From Saccharibacter sp. 17.LH.SD (lineage in GTDB: Bacteria; Pseudomonadota; Alphaproteobacteria; Acetobacterales; Acetobacteraceae): DNA of 64,000 bases. Where the stretch lies: contig NZ_WVHO01000009.1 in the NCBI RefSeq assembly GCF_009834805.1, positions 498,501 to 562,500 of the forward strand, given 5' to 3'. Below, one piece after another: positions 55,419 through 64,000 of the stretch (positions are counted from its first letter, which is position 1; each line of letters begins with the position of its first letter). The notes beneath the pieces are model-generated. The model was not told the DNA's origin. It saw nothing but the letters and a program-made list of their open reading frames with translations, and made no database searches. Made by a program: the position numbers and the translations under genes.

Positions 55419-58106
55419 TTACTGATTGTCATGAAGTGGCGCGAGGAGGCGATTGAGATAATCGAGCTCACTTTGCGGACGTGTCCGGTCTGAGGCACGG
55501 CGTTGCAGTTCGCGTTCAATCGCGCGTCTTTGGTTATTATCCTGGCTAGGGATATGTGCATCAGATGTGGGGCCGTCATCAAGTTTCCGGCCTAGCGGGT
55601 CCTGTTGCTTTGGCGAACTATCATCGTCGTGGTTCTCATTTTGGTCGTCTGAATCTTCGTCTTGATCTGGGTCAGTTAAGTCACTGCCCAGATCATTTTG
55701 TTTTTGACCGGCACCGTTTTGCGGGCTTTGGCTTTGTTCACCTTGGGACGGAGGAGGGATAAAGCCGAGATGCCCTTTTTGTGATGATTTCTGGCTTTGT
55801 TGCATCTCTTTACGCGCTTGAGAGAGGTCATCAAGCACCTTTTGTTCCGAGATTACAGCATGATCGTCACGTTGTTGTGCGAGGTCATGCAGGGCCGTAC
55901 TCATATCGTGGTCTGCTTTTTTAAGGCCTTTGAAATTTTGATGAATTTGTTCCTGGCTGCGGCGCAGAAGAATACGATCCAAGGTTTGTAGGGCTCGTTG
56001 AATGGCATGGTCATGCCGCCGTTCAGGCGATTGCTGCCAGAGGATTGTGTGATCCAACTCCTGGGAGGAGGTGCTGTCCTGTGTGTTGGCTGGAGGGTTC
56101 ATCCCCAATTGGCGGAGGAGATCAGCCGTTGACATATGGCTGATATCTTCATGCTCAAGATTACCATTCTTTTGGGCAGCGGTGAGGCGCGCTTGGGTGC
56201 GATTCAGCAATTGAGTTTCTTGTTTGATGAGATCACGAAGGGCTCTTTTTTGAGCACGAATTTCTGCTTGAGCTTTCATTTGTTGCGCAAGCGATTGCAT
56301 ATCGCCCATCGTTGCTTGGCGCATACGTTCAGCCATATCAACGAGCTGCCGTAATGACGCGAGAGCCTGGTCTGTTTGATTATGCAGGGCGTCTCTCTGA
56401 ATGGTTTGAGAAAGTTTATTCCATGGAGCACCTTTCCCATTAGGTAACGGCATGACGATGCCGCTTTGGTTGGCCTTTTGCACCATGAGCGTCATACGGG
56501 TATTGAGTGCTTTTTGAAGGCGATCAAGCCGTTGATGTAATTCCGTTTGCTGGGCTGTTGTTGGCGGGTGTGCTGCAGCCATGTGTTCAAGTTGTAAGGC
56601 AACATCCTGTTGTGCTGCGCGAAGTTCCGCCATGGAAGCCGCCATGACAAGACCATTTTGTTGGCGATCCTCAGCATATAAAGCAAGGAACCAGAGCTTT
56701 TCTTGCAAGGTATCAAGTGCGGTTGTGGAATGAAGTTGCGTGATGATCATCCAGAGAGGGGTGAGGATATCACGCGGGAGGGGAAGCTCTCCTAAAAGGG
56801 TGAGATCGCGCTTGGCTTCCGTTAAGTTCTCGTCGCCTAAAGCTAATTGTTGTCTTAGTGTAATAAGGGCTCGTGCCAAAGGATCTGTAAACGGGCGTGC
56901 GCCTAAGCGGAAATGAACGGAAGTGCTTGTGCTTTCCAGGCCAGATACCCCGCGTGCGTGAAGGCGTGCATTAACGATCATTCCCGCAAAAGGGTCATCT
57001 GAAAGATCAAGCGTCGTTTGTGCATGAGCGTCGCGAGGGTGTCCCGTGAGAGGAATGGGAATGTGTGCAACACGGTGGCGACGATTTTGATGGGGATGGG
57101 GCGGAAGGCTTAACTCAATCTCCAAAGACGCAATGCCGTGATTTTGTTGCGCTTTCCAGGGGAAGGTTGTGTGCCAATCATCGGGTTGAGTGCTTGGTTT
57201 CCCTGTCCATTGTACGACGGGTGGGAGATCCGGAGTAACGTTAAGGGGCCACGACGCTAGTGTACGTCCACGGACGCGTATTGTAATGGTCGCGCTTTCT
57301 GTTAACTGTCCCTCAACCTGCCAGCTTTTCTCGGATAATTGTCGATAGTGAAGGGAGTGGACGCCACTCAGAGAAGGAGCCGTGGCGCTCCCGGTGACGA
57401 TGAGATGGAAAATAGCCCCCTGCGCTAAAGGCGTTGAAGAAGGGGGGGGATTGGCGTTTAAAAAAAGCGGTGGAGCTGGTGCATAAGAAGGGTTATCGAT
57501 CCAAGCCTGAAATTGAGGGAGCGCAACACTATCATCATCAGTGCCGGGAAGAAGACCAGCGCGAATACGGGTCAATGTATAGGGATTGCTGATGTAAAAA
57601 GCACCTCCCATCCCAAGAATGACTAAGAGGGCAATGACTTTATCACGCGGCTTGGGGAAAAGCCTCGGCGCATGGACGCGAAGATTCTGGGCTCGTTCAA
57701 GAATACGGCTTTGGTGTTGAGCCCAGACGAACTGTATGCCGTCATCCGCTGATGAAACAGCGTCTGTGGTGATAGGACGAGCCGGCACATCGGACAGCAC
57801 CATGAGCGGTTGAAAGGACGTGCGTGAATCACGTTCAATCCGCGTATCAATTTGTTGTGAGGTAAGGGGGGGAAGGCGTTTAAGAGCGTGGATAATACCC
57901 CATAAAACACCTCCGAAAAGAGGCACCTCAATCAGCCAATGGAGACTATCTGGGAGGGACTGAGGGAAATGGAAAAGCGAGCTTCCAACCCATAGAATAG
58001 GGACGACCAACCAAAGACGCAGGGCCCGCCAGAGTTGCTCTATGCGTAACACAAGGCGTGCTTTTTGGCGTGTCGTATCAATCCTGTGCGTGAAGCTCGC
58101 TTTCAT
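55419..58106 (-). CDS. TIGR02302/DUF4175 family membrane protein
   Basis: An 895-residue protein with two N-terminal hydrophobic spans (LWLVVPILWVGSSLF and, after about 40 residues, GGVLWGIIHAL), a further hydrophobic segment near residue 155, a beta-rich middle and a long Gln-rich, coiled-coil C-terminal half. Residues about 770-850 are low-complexity, Asp/Glu/Gln-rich. The layout fits the alphaproteobacterial TIGR02302 family, function unknown. It is immediately downstream of lysA on the same strand (nine bases), a linkage seen in relatives, but no role in lysine synthesis is known. Confidence 0.82.
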   Translation of the reverse strand: MKASFTHRIDTTRQKARLVLRIEQLWRALRLWLVVPILWVGSSLFHFPQSLPDSLHWLIEVPLFGGVLWGIIHALKRLPPLTSQQIDTRIERDSRTSFQPLMVLSDVPARPITTDAVSSADDGIQFVWAQHQSRILERAQNLRVHAPRLFPKPRDKVIALLVILGMGGAFYISNPYTLTRIRAGLLPGTDDDSVALPQFQAWIDNPSYAPAPPLFLNANPPPSSTPLAQGAIFHLIVTGSATAPSLSGVHSLHYRQLSEKSWQVEGQLTESATITIRVRGRTLASWPLNVTPDLPPVVQWTGKPSTQPDDWHTTFPWKAQQNHGIASLEIELSLPPHPHQNRRHRVAHIPIPLTGHPRDAHAQTTLDLSDDPFAGMIVNARLHARGVSGLESTSTSVHFRLGARPFTDPLARALITLRQQLALGDENLTEAKRDLTLLGELPLPRDILTPLWMIITQLHSTTALDTLQEKLWFLALYAEDRQQNGLVMAASMAELRAAQQDVALQLEHMAAAHPPTTAQQTELHQRLDRLQKALNTRMTLMVQKANQSGIVMPLPNGKGAPWNKLSQTIQRDALHNQTDQALASLRQLVDMAERMRQATMGDMQSLAQQMKAQAEIRAQKRALRDLIKQETQLLNRTQARLTAAQKNGNLEHEDISHMSTADLLRQLGMNPPANTQDSTSSQELDHTILWQQSPERRHDHAIQRALQTLDRILLRRSQEQIHQNFKGLKKADHDMSTALHDLAQQRDDHAVISEQKVLDDLSQARKEMQQSQKSSQKGHLGFIPPPSQGEQSQSPQNGAGQKQNDLGSDLTDPDQDEDSDDQNENHDDDSSPKQQDPLGRKLDDGPTSDAHIPSQDNNQRRAIERELQRRASDRTRPQSELDYLNRLLAPLHDNQ

Positions 58107-58115
58107 AAGTGGGCC

Positions 58116-59447
58116 TTATGATTCCGTTTGAGAGAGCCATTGAGGCAATCGCTCATGAGCCATGAGCTCTTCTAGGCTTTGGCGTTGGCGGATGATCTCC
58201 CATTTCCCCTCATGAATCATAACCTGAGCTGCAAAAGGGCGCGAGTTATAGGTAGAACTCATGACGGAGCCATAAGCGCCAGCATCTAAAAAAGCGAGGA
58301 TATCATGACGTTTGAGAGAGGGAAGGGCACGTTGGCGTGCGAATGTGTCACTGGATTCACAAACAGGCCCGACGACATCGACACGTTCTATCGGGGTTGA
58401 GGGGCTTGTGGGGCCGACAGGAAGAATACCGTGCCATGAATCATACATCGCTGGGCGCACGAGGTCATTCATACCGGCATCAACAATAGCGAATTTACGC
58501 ACACCTTCTTTCGTATCAATGACCTGCGTTAAGAGCACACCAGCAGGTGCTGCGAGCCAACGTCCTGGCTCAATGCGAAGATGGACGTCCATATCACCAA
58601 AAATATCGTTGATGACATGGGCGAGCATGGAAGGTGGTGGGGCTATTTCATCGCGGTAAGTGATTCCCAAACCACCCCCACAGTCAATTTCTTCTACGGT
58701 GAGACCCTCATGCCGCAAAGAACGGATGAGCTCTGCGATTTTGGTATAACCTTGTCTGAAGGGAGCTTCAGTTGAGATCTGGCTTCCAAGATGGACAGCT
58801 AGCCCCACGAGATGAATACCGGACATTTCGCGTTGAGCATGACGATAAAGAGCGTGGATCTCATTATAAGCGATACCGAATTTGTCTTCAGCGCGGCCCG
58901 TTGTGATTTTATCATGCGTTTGCGCATCGACATCAGGATTAACGCGAAGGGAAATGCGCGCGCGTTTTTTCATAGTGCTGGCAAGAGCATTAAGACGGTA
59001 GAGCTCTTCACGGCTTTCAACATTTATTTGAGCAATATCATGTGTAATAGCGAGCTTGAGCTCATCATCTGTTTTGCCGATTCCAGAGAAGACAATACGC
59101 TCTGCGGGGATATTGGCGGCAAGAGCACGTTGTAATTCCCCACCGCTGACAACATCAGCTCCCCAACCTTGCTGGGCAAGAAGTGACAGACAAGCACGGT
59201 GGTCTTGTGACTTAACGGCGAAATGGTAGTCAATGGGTAAGCTATATGCTTCGAAAGCAGTTTGCATGTCCTGGGCGCGTTGGCGGAGTGTTCCGGCATC
59301 AATGATCCAGCATGGCGTGCCGACAGCCTGTGCAATATCGCGCAGAGCAACCCCGCCCATAACCAACCCGCGTTGTAGATCCTTCTTAAGGGTCGGATGG
59401 TTGTGTAGTAGGGTGTCTAAGGTGGGGTCAGGATGTGAAGTAGTCAT
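58116..59447 (-). CDS. lysA: Diaminopimelate decarboxylase
   Basis: LysA makes lysine from meso-diaminopimelate, the last step of the pathway. The PLP Lys is in HFAVKSQDHR near residue 80; the SGVGKT-like segment reads VFSGIGKTDDELK, and EIDCGGGLGIT and RIEPGRW bind the cofactor phosphate. The C-terminal CESSDTFARQR segment supplies the Cys of the second active site. Length (443) is normal. It is followed by the DUF4175 gene and preceded by two tRNA-Arg genes. Confidence 0.95.
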   Translation of the reverse strand: MTTSHPDPTLDTLLHNHPTLKKDLQRGLVMGGVALRDIAQAVGTPCWIIDAGTLRQRAQDMQTAFEAYSLPIDYHFAVKSQDHRACLSLLAQQGWGADVVSGGELQRALAANIPAERIVFSGIGKTDDELKLAITHDIAQINVESREELYRLNALASTMKKRARISLRVNPDVDAQTHDKITTGRAEDKFGIAYNEIHALYRHAQREMSGIHLVGLAVHLGSQISTEAPFRQGYTKIAELIRSLRHEGLTVEEIDCGGGLGITYRDEIAPPPSMLAHVINDIFGDMDVHLRIEPGRWLAAPAGVLLTQVIDTKEGVRKFAIVDAGMNDLVRPAMYDSWHGILPVGPTSPSTPIERVDVVGPVCESSDTFARQRALPSLKRHDILAFLDAGAYGSVMSSTYNSRPFAAQVMIHEGKWEIIRQRQSLEELMAHERLPQWLSQTES

Positions 59448-59562
59448 TCCCTTAGGTTACCGTTCCTCGTGCAGGTTGGAAAGGCTCACTGCGTGGAATG
59501 AAGGCAGAGAAATGCCTAACTAAGGAGAAGAAAAATAAATACAATTTTTGGTAAGGGATACA

Positions 59563-59639
59563 TGGTGCACCCGAGAGGACTCGAACCTCTAACCCCCAGA
59601 TTCGTAGTCTGGTGCTCTATCCAGTTGAGCTACGGGTGC
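59563..59639 (-). tRNA. tRNA-Arg(ACG), copy 1
   Basis: The 77-base gene, including an encoded CCA, folds as a cloverleaf: acceptor GCACCCG/CGGGTGC, anticodon stem CCAGA/TCTGG with loop CTACGAA (anticodon ACG, reading CGN after deamination to inosine), and T arm GGTTCGAGTCC. It lies 100 bases from a near-identical copy. Confidence 0.95.
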
Positions 59640-59662
59640 ATGCGAGAACGCATTATGTATTA

Positions 59663-59739
59663 TGGTGCACTCGAGAGGACTCGAACCTCTAACCCCCAGA
59701 TTCGTAGTCTGGTGCTCTATCCAGTTGAGCTACGAGTGC
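59663..59739 (-). tRNA. tRNA-Arg(ACG), copy 2
   Basis: Identical to copy 1 except in one acceptor-stem pair: here GCACTCG pairs with CGAGTGC, so a C-G pair has become U-A. Both halves changed together, so both genes can fold and are probably functional. Confidence 0.95.
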
Positions 59740-59763
59740 GCTGTGGGGCGGTTTCTATCGGTT

Positions 59764-59802
59764 CCTGCTGTGGGGCGCAACCCCCCAGCAGGCGTTTTTT
59801 TT
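59764..59802 (+). terminator. Plus-strand intrinsic terminator without a plus-strand gene
   Basis: CCTGCTG-GGGG pairs with CCCC-CAGCAGG (one mismatch) and is followed by CG and eight T. It works on the plus strand, but the nearest upstream plus-strand gene is far away, beyond lysA and the DUF4175 gene. Confidence 0.65.
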
Positions 59803-59829
59803 ATTTTTCTTACAAAGTCGCGACGGGGC

Positions 59830-60204
59830 TTAACGTCTTACCAAAGTAACGTGAGCGCGGCAGCGTGGGCTGCGATAGGTCCCCCCGATTGCGCGTCCAA
59901 CAGGATAGCCATCAAATGTCTGGCGGTAGGGGGTATTGTTCATCCCTTTATCGACCAATTCAGCGTGATAATTTTGTTGGCCCTCATGATAGGAGCCGTG
60001 CAAAACGGAAGAATTCAGCCCTGGATTAAAAACGAGACTGTTCCCACGTAAGCGAAGGGCTGAGAGCTCTTCTGTTGGGCATTGGCCTTCGTCTGTAATG
60101 AGTTTGCCAACCCAGGTGCCATAGGGATCAGAGTCAGCATTAGGGGAGCTGCATGAAGCCAAAAGTGCCAGGCTTATGAGAGGGAAAAACAGAGTTAGGC
60201 GCAT
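59830..60204 (-). CDS. Small predicted lipoprotein, unknown
   Basis: A 124-residue protein with a lipoprotein signal (LALLASCSS lipobox, Cys near residue 18). The mature part is about 105 residues with several Gly/Tyr and two Cys, beta-rich by composition. I recognise no family. ATG 60204 has AGGGAC upstream; an earlier in-frame ATG at 60255 would disturb the signal peptide. It is between the tRNA genes and guaA and transcribed away from guaA. Confidence 0.7.
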   Translation of the reverse strand: MRLTLFFPLISLALLASCSSPNADSDPYGTWVGKLITDEGQCPTEELSALRLRGNSLVFNPGLNSSVLHGSYHEGQQNYHAELVDKGMNNTPYRQTFDGYPVGRAIGGTYRSPRCRAHVTLVRR

Positions 60205-60343
60205 GATTGTCCCTGAGTGAAGGCGGGTGAAGACAAAAAGAAGTGTAGAACTCATTCGTTAAGGATGACGTCGCTGGTCTGTCGTCCTATAGAGACTATC
60301 ACGATATATAGTATGTTACATAGTTAGAGGCGAGGTCAGAGTC

Positions 60344-61939
60344 TTGACGCAGCATAATGCGAATTCCCTTCAGAATCTTGAAGCCACCCTTCATGAGGAT
60401 AAAATTCTTATCCTCGATTTCGGGAGCCAAGTAACGCAGCTTATCGCTCGTCGCGTGCGCGAGAGTGGTGTTTACTGCGAAATCTGGCCATTTACTGCAA
60501 CAAGTGAGCAAATCAAGAAGTTTAGTCCACGAGGGATTATTCTTTCTGGAAGCCCAGCCAGTGTTCATGACACTAATGCCCCTAAAGTGCCAGAGGGTGT
60601 CTTTACAATGGGGCTGCCCGTGTTGGGGATTTGTTACGGTCAGCAGGCCATGTGCCATAATTTGGGCGGGCGTGTCGAAACACACAATCATCGTGAATTT
60701 GGCCGTGCCTATATTGATATTGCTGAGGAATGCTCACTTTTTCATGGCGTATGGGCGCAGGGAGGGCGTGAACAGGTGTGGATGAGCCATGGCGACCGTG
60801 TCACAGCTCTTCCGCCAGGCTTTAAAGCGGTAGCCTATTCTGAAGGGGCGCCTTTTGCGATTATCGCGAATGAGGAACGTCACCTTTATGGTGTTCAGTT
60901 CCATCCTGAGGTTGTGCATACACCTCATGGTGCAGCTTTGTTGCGTAATTTTACCCATGATGTTGCAGGTTGCAGCGGCAGCTGGACGATGGCGGGTTTC
61001 CGTGACCTAGAAATTGAACGTATTCGCCACCAGGTTGGTGATGGTAAGGTCATTTGCGGTTTGTCTGGTGGGGTGGATAGCTCTGTTGCCGCTAAACTGA
61101 TCCATGATGCGATTGGAGACCAACTGACCTGTATCTTTGTTGATCCGGGAATTCTGCGCGCTGGAGAAGCGGATGAAGTGGTCACCACATTTCGGGATCG
61201 CTTCAACATTAAGCTGGTCCATCGTGACGCCTCAGACCTTTTCCTTGGCGCGCTGGAAGGGGTTAGCGACCCAGAAGTAAAGCGTAAAACCATTGGCCGC
61301 CTTTTTATTGAAGTGTTTGAGCAAGAAGCTGAAAAATTGGGTGGCGCGCAGTTCCTCGCTCAGGGGACGCTTTACCCTGATGTGATTGAAAGTGTGAGCT
61401 TTAACGGCGGCCCCTCTGTGACGATCAAGTCACACCATAATGTGGGTGGTTTGCCAGAGCGGATGAATATGGAGCTGGTTGAGCCATTGCGTGAGCTCTT
61501 CAAGGATGAAGTACGCGCTTTAGGGCGTGAGCTGGGCGTGCCAGAACATATTGTGGGGCGGCATCCTTTCCCAGGGCCAGGATTAGCGATTCGTATTCCT
61601 GGCGCGATTGACCGCGAGAAGCTTGATCTTTTGCGTAAGGTCGATGCGATCTATTTGGAAGAAATTCGTAAAGCTGGGTTGTATGATGAGATTTGGCAGG
61701 CTTTTGCGGTCCTGCTTCCAGTTAAGACGGTGGGTGTCATGGGTGATGGCCGCACCTATGACCAAGCCTGTGCCCTTCGCGCTGTCACCAGCCGAGATGG
61801 CATGACGGCTGAGGTCTATCCGTTCTCGTTCGAGTTCCTTGGCCGTGTCTCTGGGCGCATTGTAAATGAGGTTCGCGGCGTTAACCGCGTAACCTATGAC
61901 ATTACGTCCAAGCCACCAGGAACGATTGAATGGGAATAA
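60344..61939 (+). CDS. guaA: GMP synthase (glutamine-hydrolysing)
   Basis: GuaA converts XMP to GMP. The N-terminal glutaminase domain has [14 protein letters not shown], the nucleophile Cys in [11 protein letters not shown] and the catalytic His/Glu in [10 protein letters not shown]; the ATP-pyrophosphatase domain has [12 protein letters not shown] (PP loop) near residue 238; the C-terminal dimerisation part ends KPPGTIEWE. The start is TTG 60344, because no in-frame ATG lies at the expected N-terminus. The 3' end of guaA is a known integration site for genomic islands, which bears on the next feature. Confidence 0.96.
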   Translation: MTQHNANSLQNLEATLHEDKILILDFGSQVTQLIARRVRESGVYCEIWPFTATSEQIKKFSPRGIILSGSPASVHDTNAPKVPEGVFTMGLPVLGICYGQQAMCHNLGGRVETHNHREFGRAYIDIAEECSLFHGVWAQGGREQVWMSHGDRVTALPPGFKAVAYSEGAPFAIIANEERHLYGVQFHPEVVHTPHGAALLRNFTHDVAGCSGSWTMAGFRDLEIERIRHQVGDGKVICGLSGGVDSSVAAKLIHDAIGDQLTCIFVDPGILRAGEADEVVTTFRDRFNIKLVHRDASDLFLGALEGVSDPEVKRKTIGRLFIEVFEQEAEKLGGAQFLAQGTLYPDVIESVSFNGGPSVTIKSHHNVGGLPERMNMELVEPLRELFKDEVRALGRELGVPEHIVGRHPFPGPGLAIRIPGAIDREKLDLLRKVDAIYLEEIRKAGLYDEIWQAFAVLLPVKTVGVMGDGRTYDQACALRAVTSRDGMTAEVYPFSFEFLGRVSGRIVNEVRGVNRVTYDITSKPPGTIEWE

Positions 61940-61986
61940 TCCCGCGTCTAATATAAGTAGATATCAGACAGCATGAGAATGCCATT

Positions 61987-62011
61987 AAGCCCGCGGAGAT
62001 GCGGGCTTTTT
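61987..62011 (+). terminator. guaA terminator
   Basis: AAGCCCGC pairs with GCGGGCTT around a six-base loop, followed by TTT. It lies about 50 bases after the stop codon. Confidence 0.85.
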
Positions 62012-62258
62012 GCGCTAGCGTGGAATTTCTTGTTATCAGACTGTCAATGTCATAGCAAACAGAATGCATACTAAAATTAAAGTTTGTTCTTGCGGATAGA
62101 AAGGTGAACTGTATTTGAGTTTATGGTTCTTATTTACATACAAGAGGTCAACATCTAAGGGGCGACGAAATCCGACTAAATACTACAGTCCTAGAGTGCC
62201 GATAGATATTGGAAGAAGGTTGGTGTAGTAATTTGGTGCGAACCGAGAGGCGGTATGT
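62012..62258. other. Gap between guaA terminator and right-end ATPase gene
   Basis: About 250 AT-richer bases hold no gene. No repeat of the guaA 3' end and no integrase was found here, so an attachment site is not shown. Confidence 0.4.
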
Positions 62259-64000
62259 ATGACGATGGAAGCGGAGGCCTTAGCCAATATTCTGAAGTGG
62301 TCCGTTGATAGTCCTGGTTGGCAACGTGATGCGTTGCGTAGACTTGTGGAACAAGAAATTCTGGATCAAACGAAGATTGATGAATTGGTTTCCATTTGTA
62401 AGGGTGATAGCCTAGCTGTTCCACTGAACGAGGGACATCTTCGTAACCCGAATCTCGACCCGCGAGCAGTTAACCTGCGACAGGTGAGTGGTGTTCGGCA
62501 TGTTAATGCTCTGGCTCAGGATCAACGGTTGACGTTTTCCCGTGATGGTTTGACCGTCATATATGGTGATAATGGATCAGGGAAATCTGGCTACGCGCGT
62601 ATTCTCAAGAAGGTGTGCCGCGCACGAATGGCTGGGAGGATCGAGGAAATTGTCCCTGATGTGTATGAGGTTGAACCAGGAGGTGTGCCAAGCGCTACAA
62701 TCGAATATGTAATTGGTGGTCAGAAACGTAATTGTGTTTGGGAGCTTGGACACACTGCTGATACAGCGCTTTCAAGCATCAGTGTGTTTGATTCCCGTAC
62801 CGCTAATGTCCATGTCGATGCTGAGAATGATGTGGCCTATACGCCGTTTCCACTCAAGTTGTTAGGTGAACTTTCGCAGTTGTGTGCGTCGGTCAAAAAC
62901 AAATTGGCAGAGGAAATTGCGCATATAAAGAAGCAAACACCTGAAGCGATCAAGGTGCCGGCATTTAGTAGAGACACAGCGGTTAGTAGGCTTATGAATC
63001 AACTTGCTGCTGATACTGAACCGGAGACGGTTGAGGCATTGGCTGCGTTGACGCAATTAGAGCAAGACAGGCTGTTACAGCTTACAGAAGATTTAGCTGG
63101 TGATCCAGTCCGCAAGATGCGTCAACTTGATGGGGTAAAAGCCAAAGTTGAAAAATATATTATACGTCTCGATCAATTGTTTTCTTCGATCAGTGATGAG
63201 AACACTAAGAAGCTACATTGTTATGCTATTGATAGTGATGTTGCTCGTCGAGCTGCAGAAGCTGCTTCTAGTAAGCTTTTCCGTATCGAACCTTTACCGC
63301 ATATCGGGTCAGAGATTTGGAGGGCGTTGTGGGAAAGTGCCCGAGCATTCTCGGATACTGAGGCTTATCCCAAACGGTGCTTTCCCGTCACAGACTCCGG
63401 TAGCGTATGTGTGCTTTGCCAACAAGAATTAACGCCCGTTGCTGTTGATCGTCTGAATCGTTTTGAGGCTTTCATACGCAATGATAGTCAAGCGCGTGCT
63501 GAGGCTGCACGGCTTGCATATGATCGGGAGCTCGCAACGTTCAAGGAGAAGGCTATCTCGTTGGGTGAGCTGACGGATATAATAGAGACTATTCGTAATG
63601 AACTTGGTCTGGATGGCTTGGCACTAGAGTTTAGATCTGCGATTGTAAGTGCTTTGTGGCGTCATCGTCAAGTTCGACTACGCCATGTAAATCAAATCGT
63701 TTCTATTGATGTCACGGTTGCTAAATATCCTCGTCAGGCATTGGTCGAGCAAGTAAAGGATATTCAGAAGCGGATGGACGCTCTTGTGGTGGATGCTAGC
63801 TCTCCAGTTCGTAATGCCTTGATAGCTGAGAAGGCTGAGCTTGCGGACAGACAATTTCTTGGTGGTATTAAGGCGGATGTCCTTAAAGAAATTGAACGCC
63901 GGAAACAGATTGCGTTGCTAGAGGTCGCTCAACGGGACACAGCGACCAATCGTATTACTCTCAAGAGTACGGAGCTTGCTCGAACTTTAGTGACTGATAC
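62259..64000 (+). CDS. SMC/Rad50-like AAA ATPase (3' partial), possible defence protein
   Basis: The frame is open from ATG 62259 to the window end (580 residues visible) and has no stop. After a helical N-terminus (DSPGWQRDALRRL) comes Walker A IYGDNGSGKSGYARIL, with GDNGSGKS at residues 103-110, and SVFDSRTANVHV, typical of AAA ATPases of the Rad50/RloC type. Long helical stretches follow, with a CVLC motif at residues 384-387 like a zinc hook. The Walker B half is beyond the window. It could be a toxin-like or anti-phage ATPase; a housekeeping SMC-like role is the alternative. AGAGG lies before the start. It is preceded by guaA, so it may sit at an island edge. Confidence 0.85.
   Translation, partial: MTMEAEALANILKWSVDSPGWQRDALRRLVEQEILDQTKIDELVSICKGDSLAVPLNEGHLRNPNLDPRAVNLRQVSGVRHVNALAQDQRLTFSRDGLTVIYGDNGSGKSGYARILKKVCRARMAGRIEEIVPDVYEVEPGGVPSATIEYVIGGQKRNCVWELGHTADTALSSISVFDSRTANVHVDAENDVAYTPFPLKLLGELSQLCASVKNKLAEEIAHIKKQTPEAIKVPAFSRDTAVSRLMNQLAADTEPETVEALAALTQLEQDRLLQLTEDLAGDPVRKMRQLDGVKAKVEKYIIRLDQLFSSISDENTKKLHCYAIDSDVARRAAEAASSKLFRIEPLPHIGSEIWRALWESARAFSDTEAYPKRCFPVTDSGSVCVLCQQELTPVAVDRLNRFEAFIRNDSQARAEAARLAYDRELATFKEKAISLGELTDIIETIRNELGLDGLALEFRSAIVSALWRHRQVRLRHVNQIVSIDVTVAKYPRQALVEQVKDIQKRMDALVVDASSPVRNALIAEKAELADRQFLGGIKADVLKEIERRKQIALLEVAQRDTATNRITLKSTELARTLVTD

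Noticed and set aside
61925-62258. Attachment site formed by a repeat of the guaA 3' end
   Set aside because: No second copy of the guaA end is visible inside the window, so island integration is not demonstrated.
62191-62424. Minus-strand 77-codon frame at the start of the right-end ATPase gene
   Set aside because: It is antisense to a long frame with clear Walker A and has no support of its own.

Overview
The window reads as ordinary chromosome of an alphaproteobacterium of the acetic acid bacteria (family Acetobacteraceae). The reasons are a complete cyoABCD bo3-type quinol oxidase, the Tim44-like/mltA/Smr and purN-purM-hdaA-ppk-ppx gene orders, a class I lysyl-tRNA synthetase, a Suv3-like helicase next to an S4 protein and FdxA, and lysA next to a TIGR02302/DUF4175 protein. 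Base composition looks close to half G+C, which fits the insect- or flower-associated genera of this family better than the high-GC ones. That placement is an inference from gene content; there is no rRNA here to confirm it.

Layout. 1-3.2 kb: end of a Tim44-like gene, mltA, an orphan beta-class DNA methyltransferase and an Smr protein. 3.4-6.4 kb: a three-gene iron/siderophore- or cobalamin-type ABC importer with a possible Fur site. 6.5-9.4 kb: hemF, mtnP and an SDR lacking the usual catalytic Tyr/Lys. 9.6-11.8 kb: groES-groEL with a heat-shock-type promoter. 11.8-18 kb: two TonB-dependent receptors that form a tandem duplication of about 3.14 kb including leader and terminator. 18-26 kb: a possible small protein, a DinG-like helicase, class I LysRS, an MprF-like protein missing the last part of its synthase domain, and a 2H-phosphoesterase-like protein that has lost its catalytic motifs. 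26-31.4 kb: a BI-1 family protein and cyoABCD. 31.4-34.7 kb: fdxA, an S4 protein and the Suv3-like helicase. 34.8-41.4 kb: an M17 aminopeptidase, a MarR regulator and a surface-sugar locus (WecA-type transferase, FlaA1/CapD dehydratase, DegT aminotransferase, small membrane protein). 41.5-47 kb: an AI-2E permease, an ABC-F ATPase, ndk, purN and purM. 47-53 kb: hdaA, ppk, ppx, cdh and a HAD-IIIB phosphatase. 53-55.3 kb: an accessory pocket with an alpha/beta-hydrolase remnant, an AT-rich gamma-glutamylcyclotransferase-like gene, about 0.5 kb without a gene, and a Tat-exported SDR. 55.4-62 kb: a DUF4175 protein, lysA, two tRNA-Arg(ACG) genes, a lipoprotein and guaA. 62.2 kb to the end: a large SMC/Rad50-like ATPase that runs off the window just downstream of guaA.

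The genes group into iron acquisition and haem/respiration (ABC importer, TonB receptors, hemF, cyo), nucleotide and polyphosphate metabolism (purN, purM, ndk, guaA, ppk, ppx, mtnP), envelope work (mltA, MprF-like, sugar locus, cdh, DUF4175) and replication or RNA maintenance (hdaA, DinG-like and Suv3-like helicases). The best candidates for something new are the ATPase at the right end, which may begin a defence or mobile island at guaA, the truncated MprF-like protein beside LysRS, the duplicated receptor locus and the accessory pocket at 53-55 kb.
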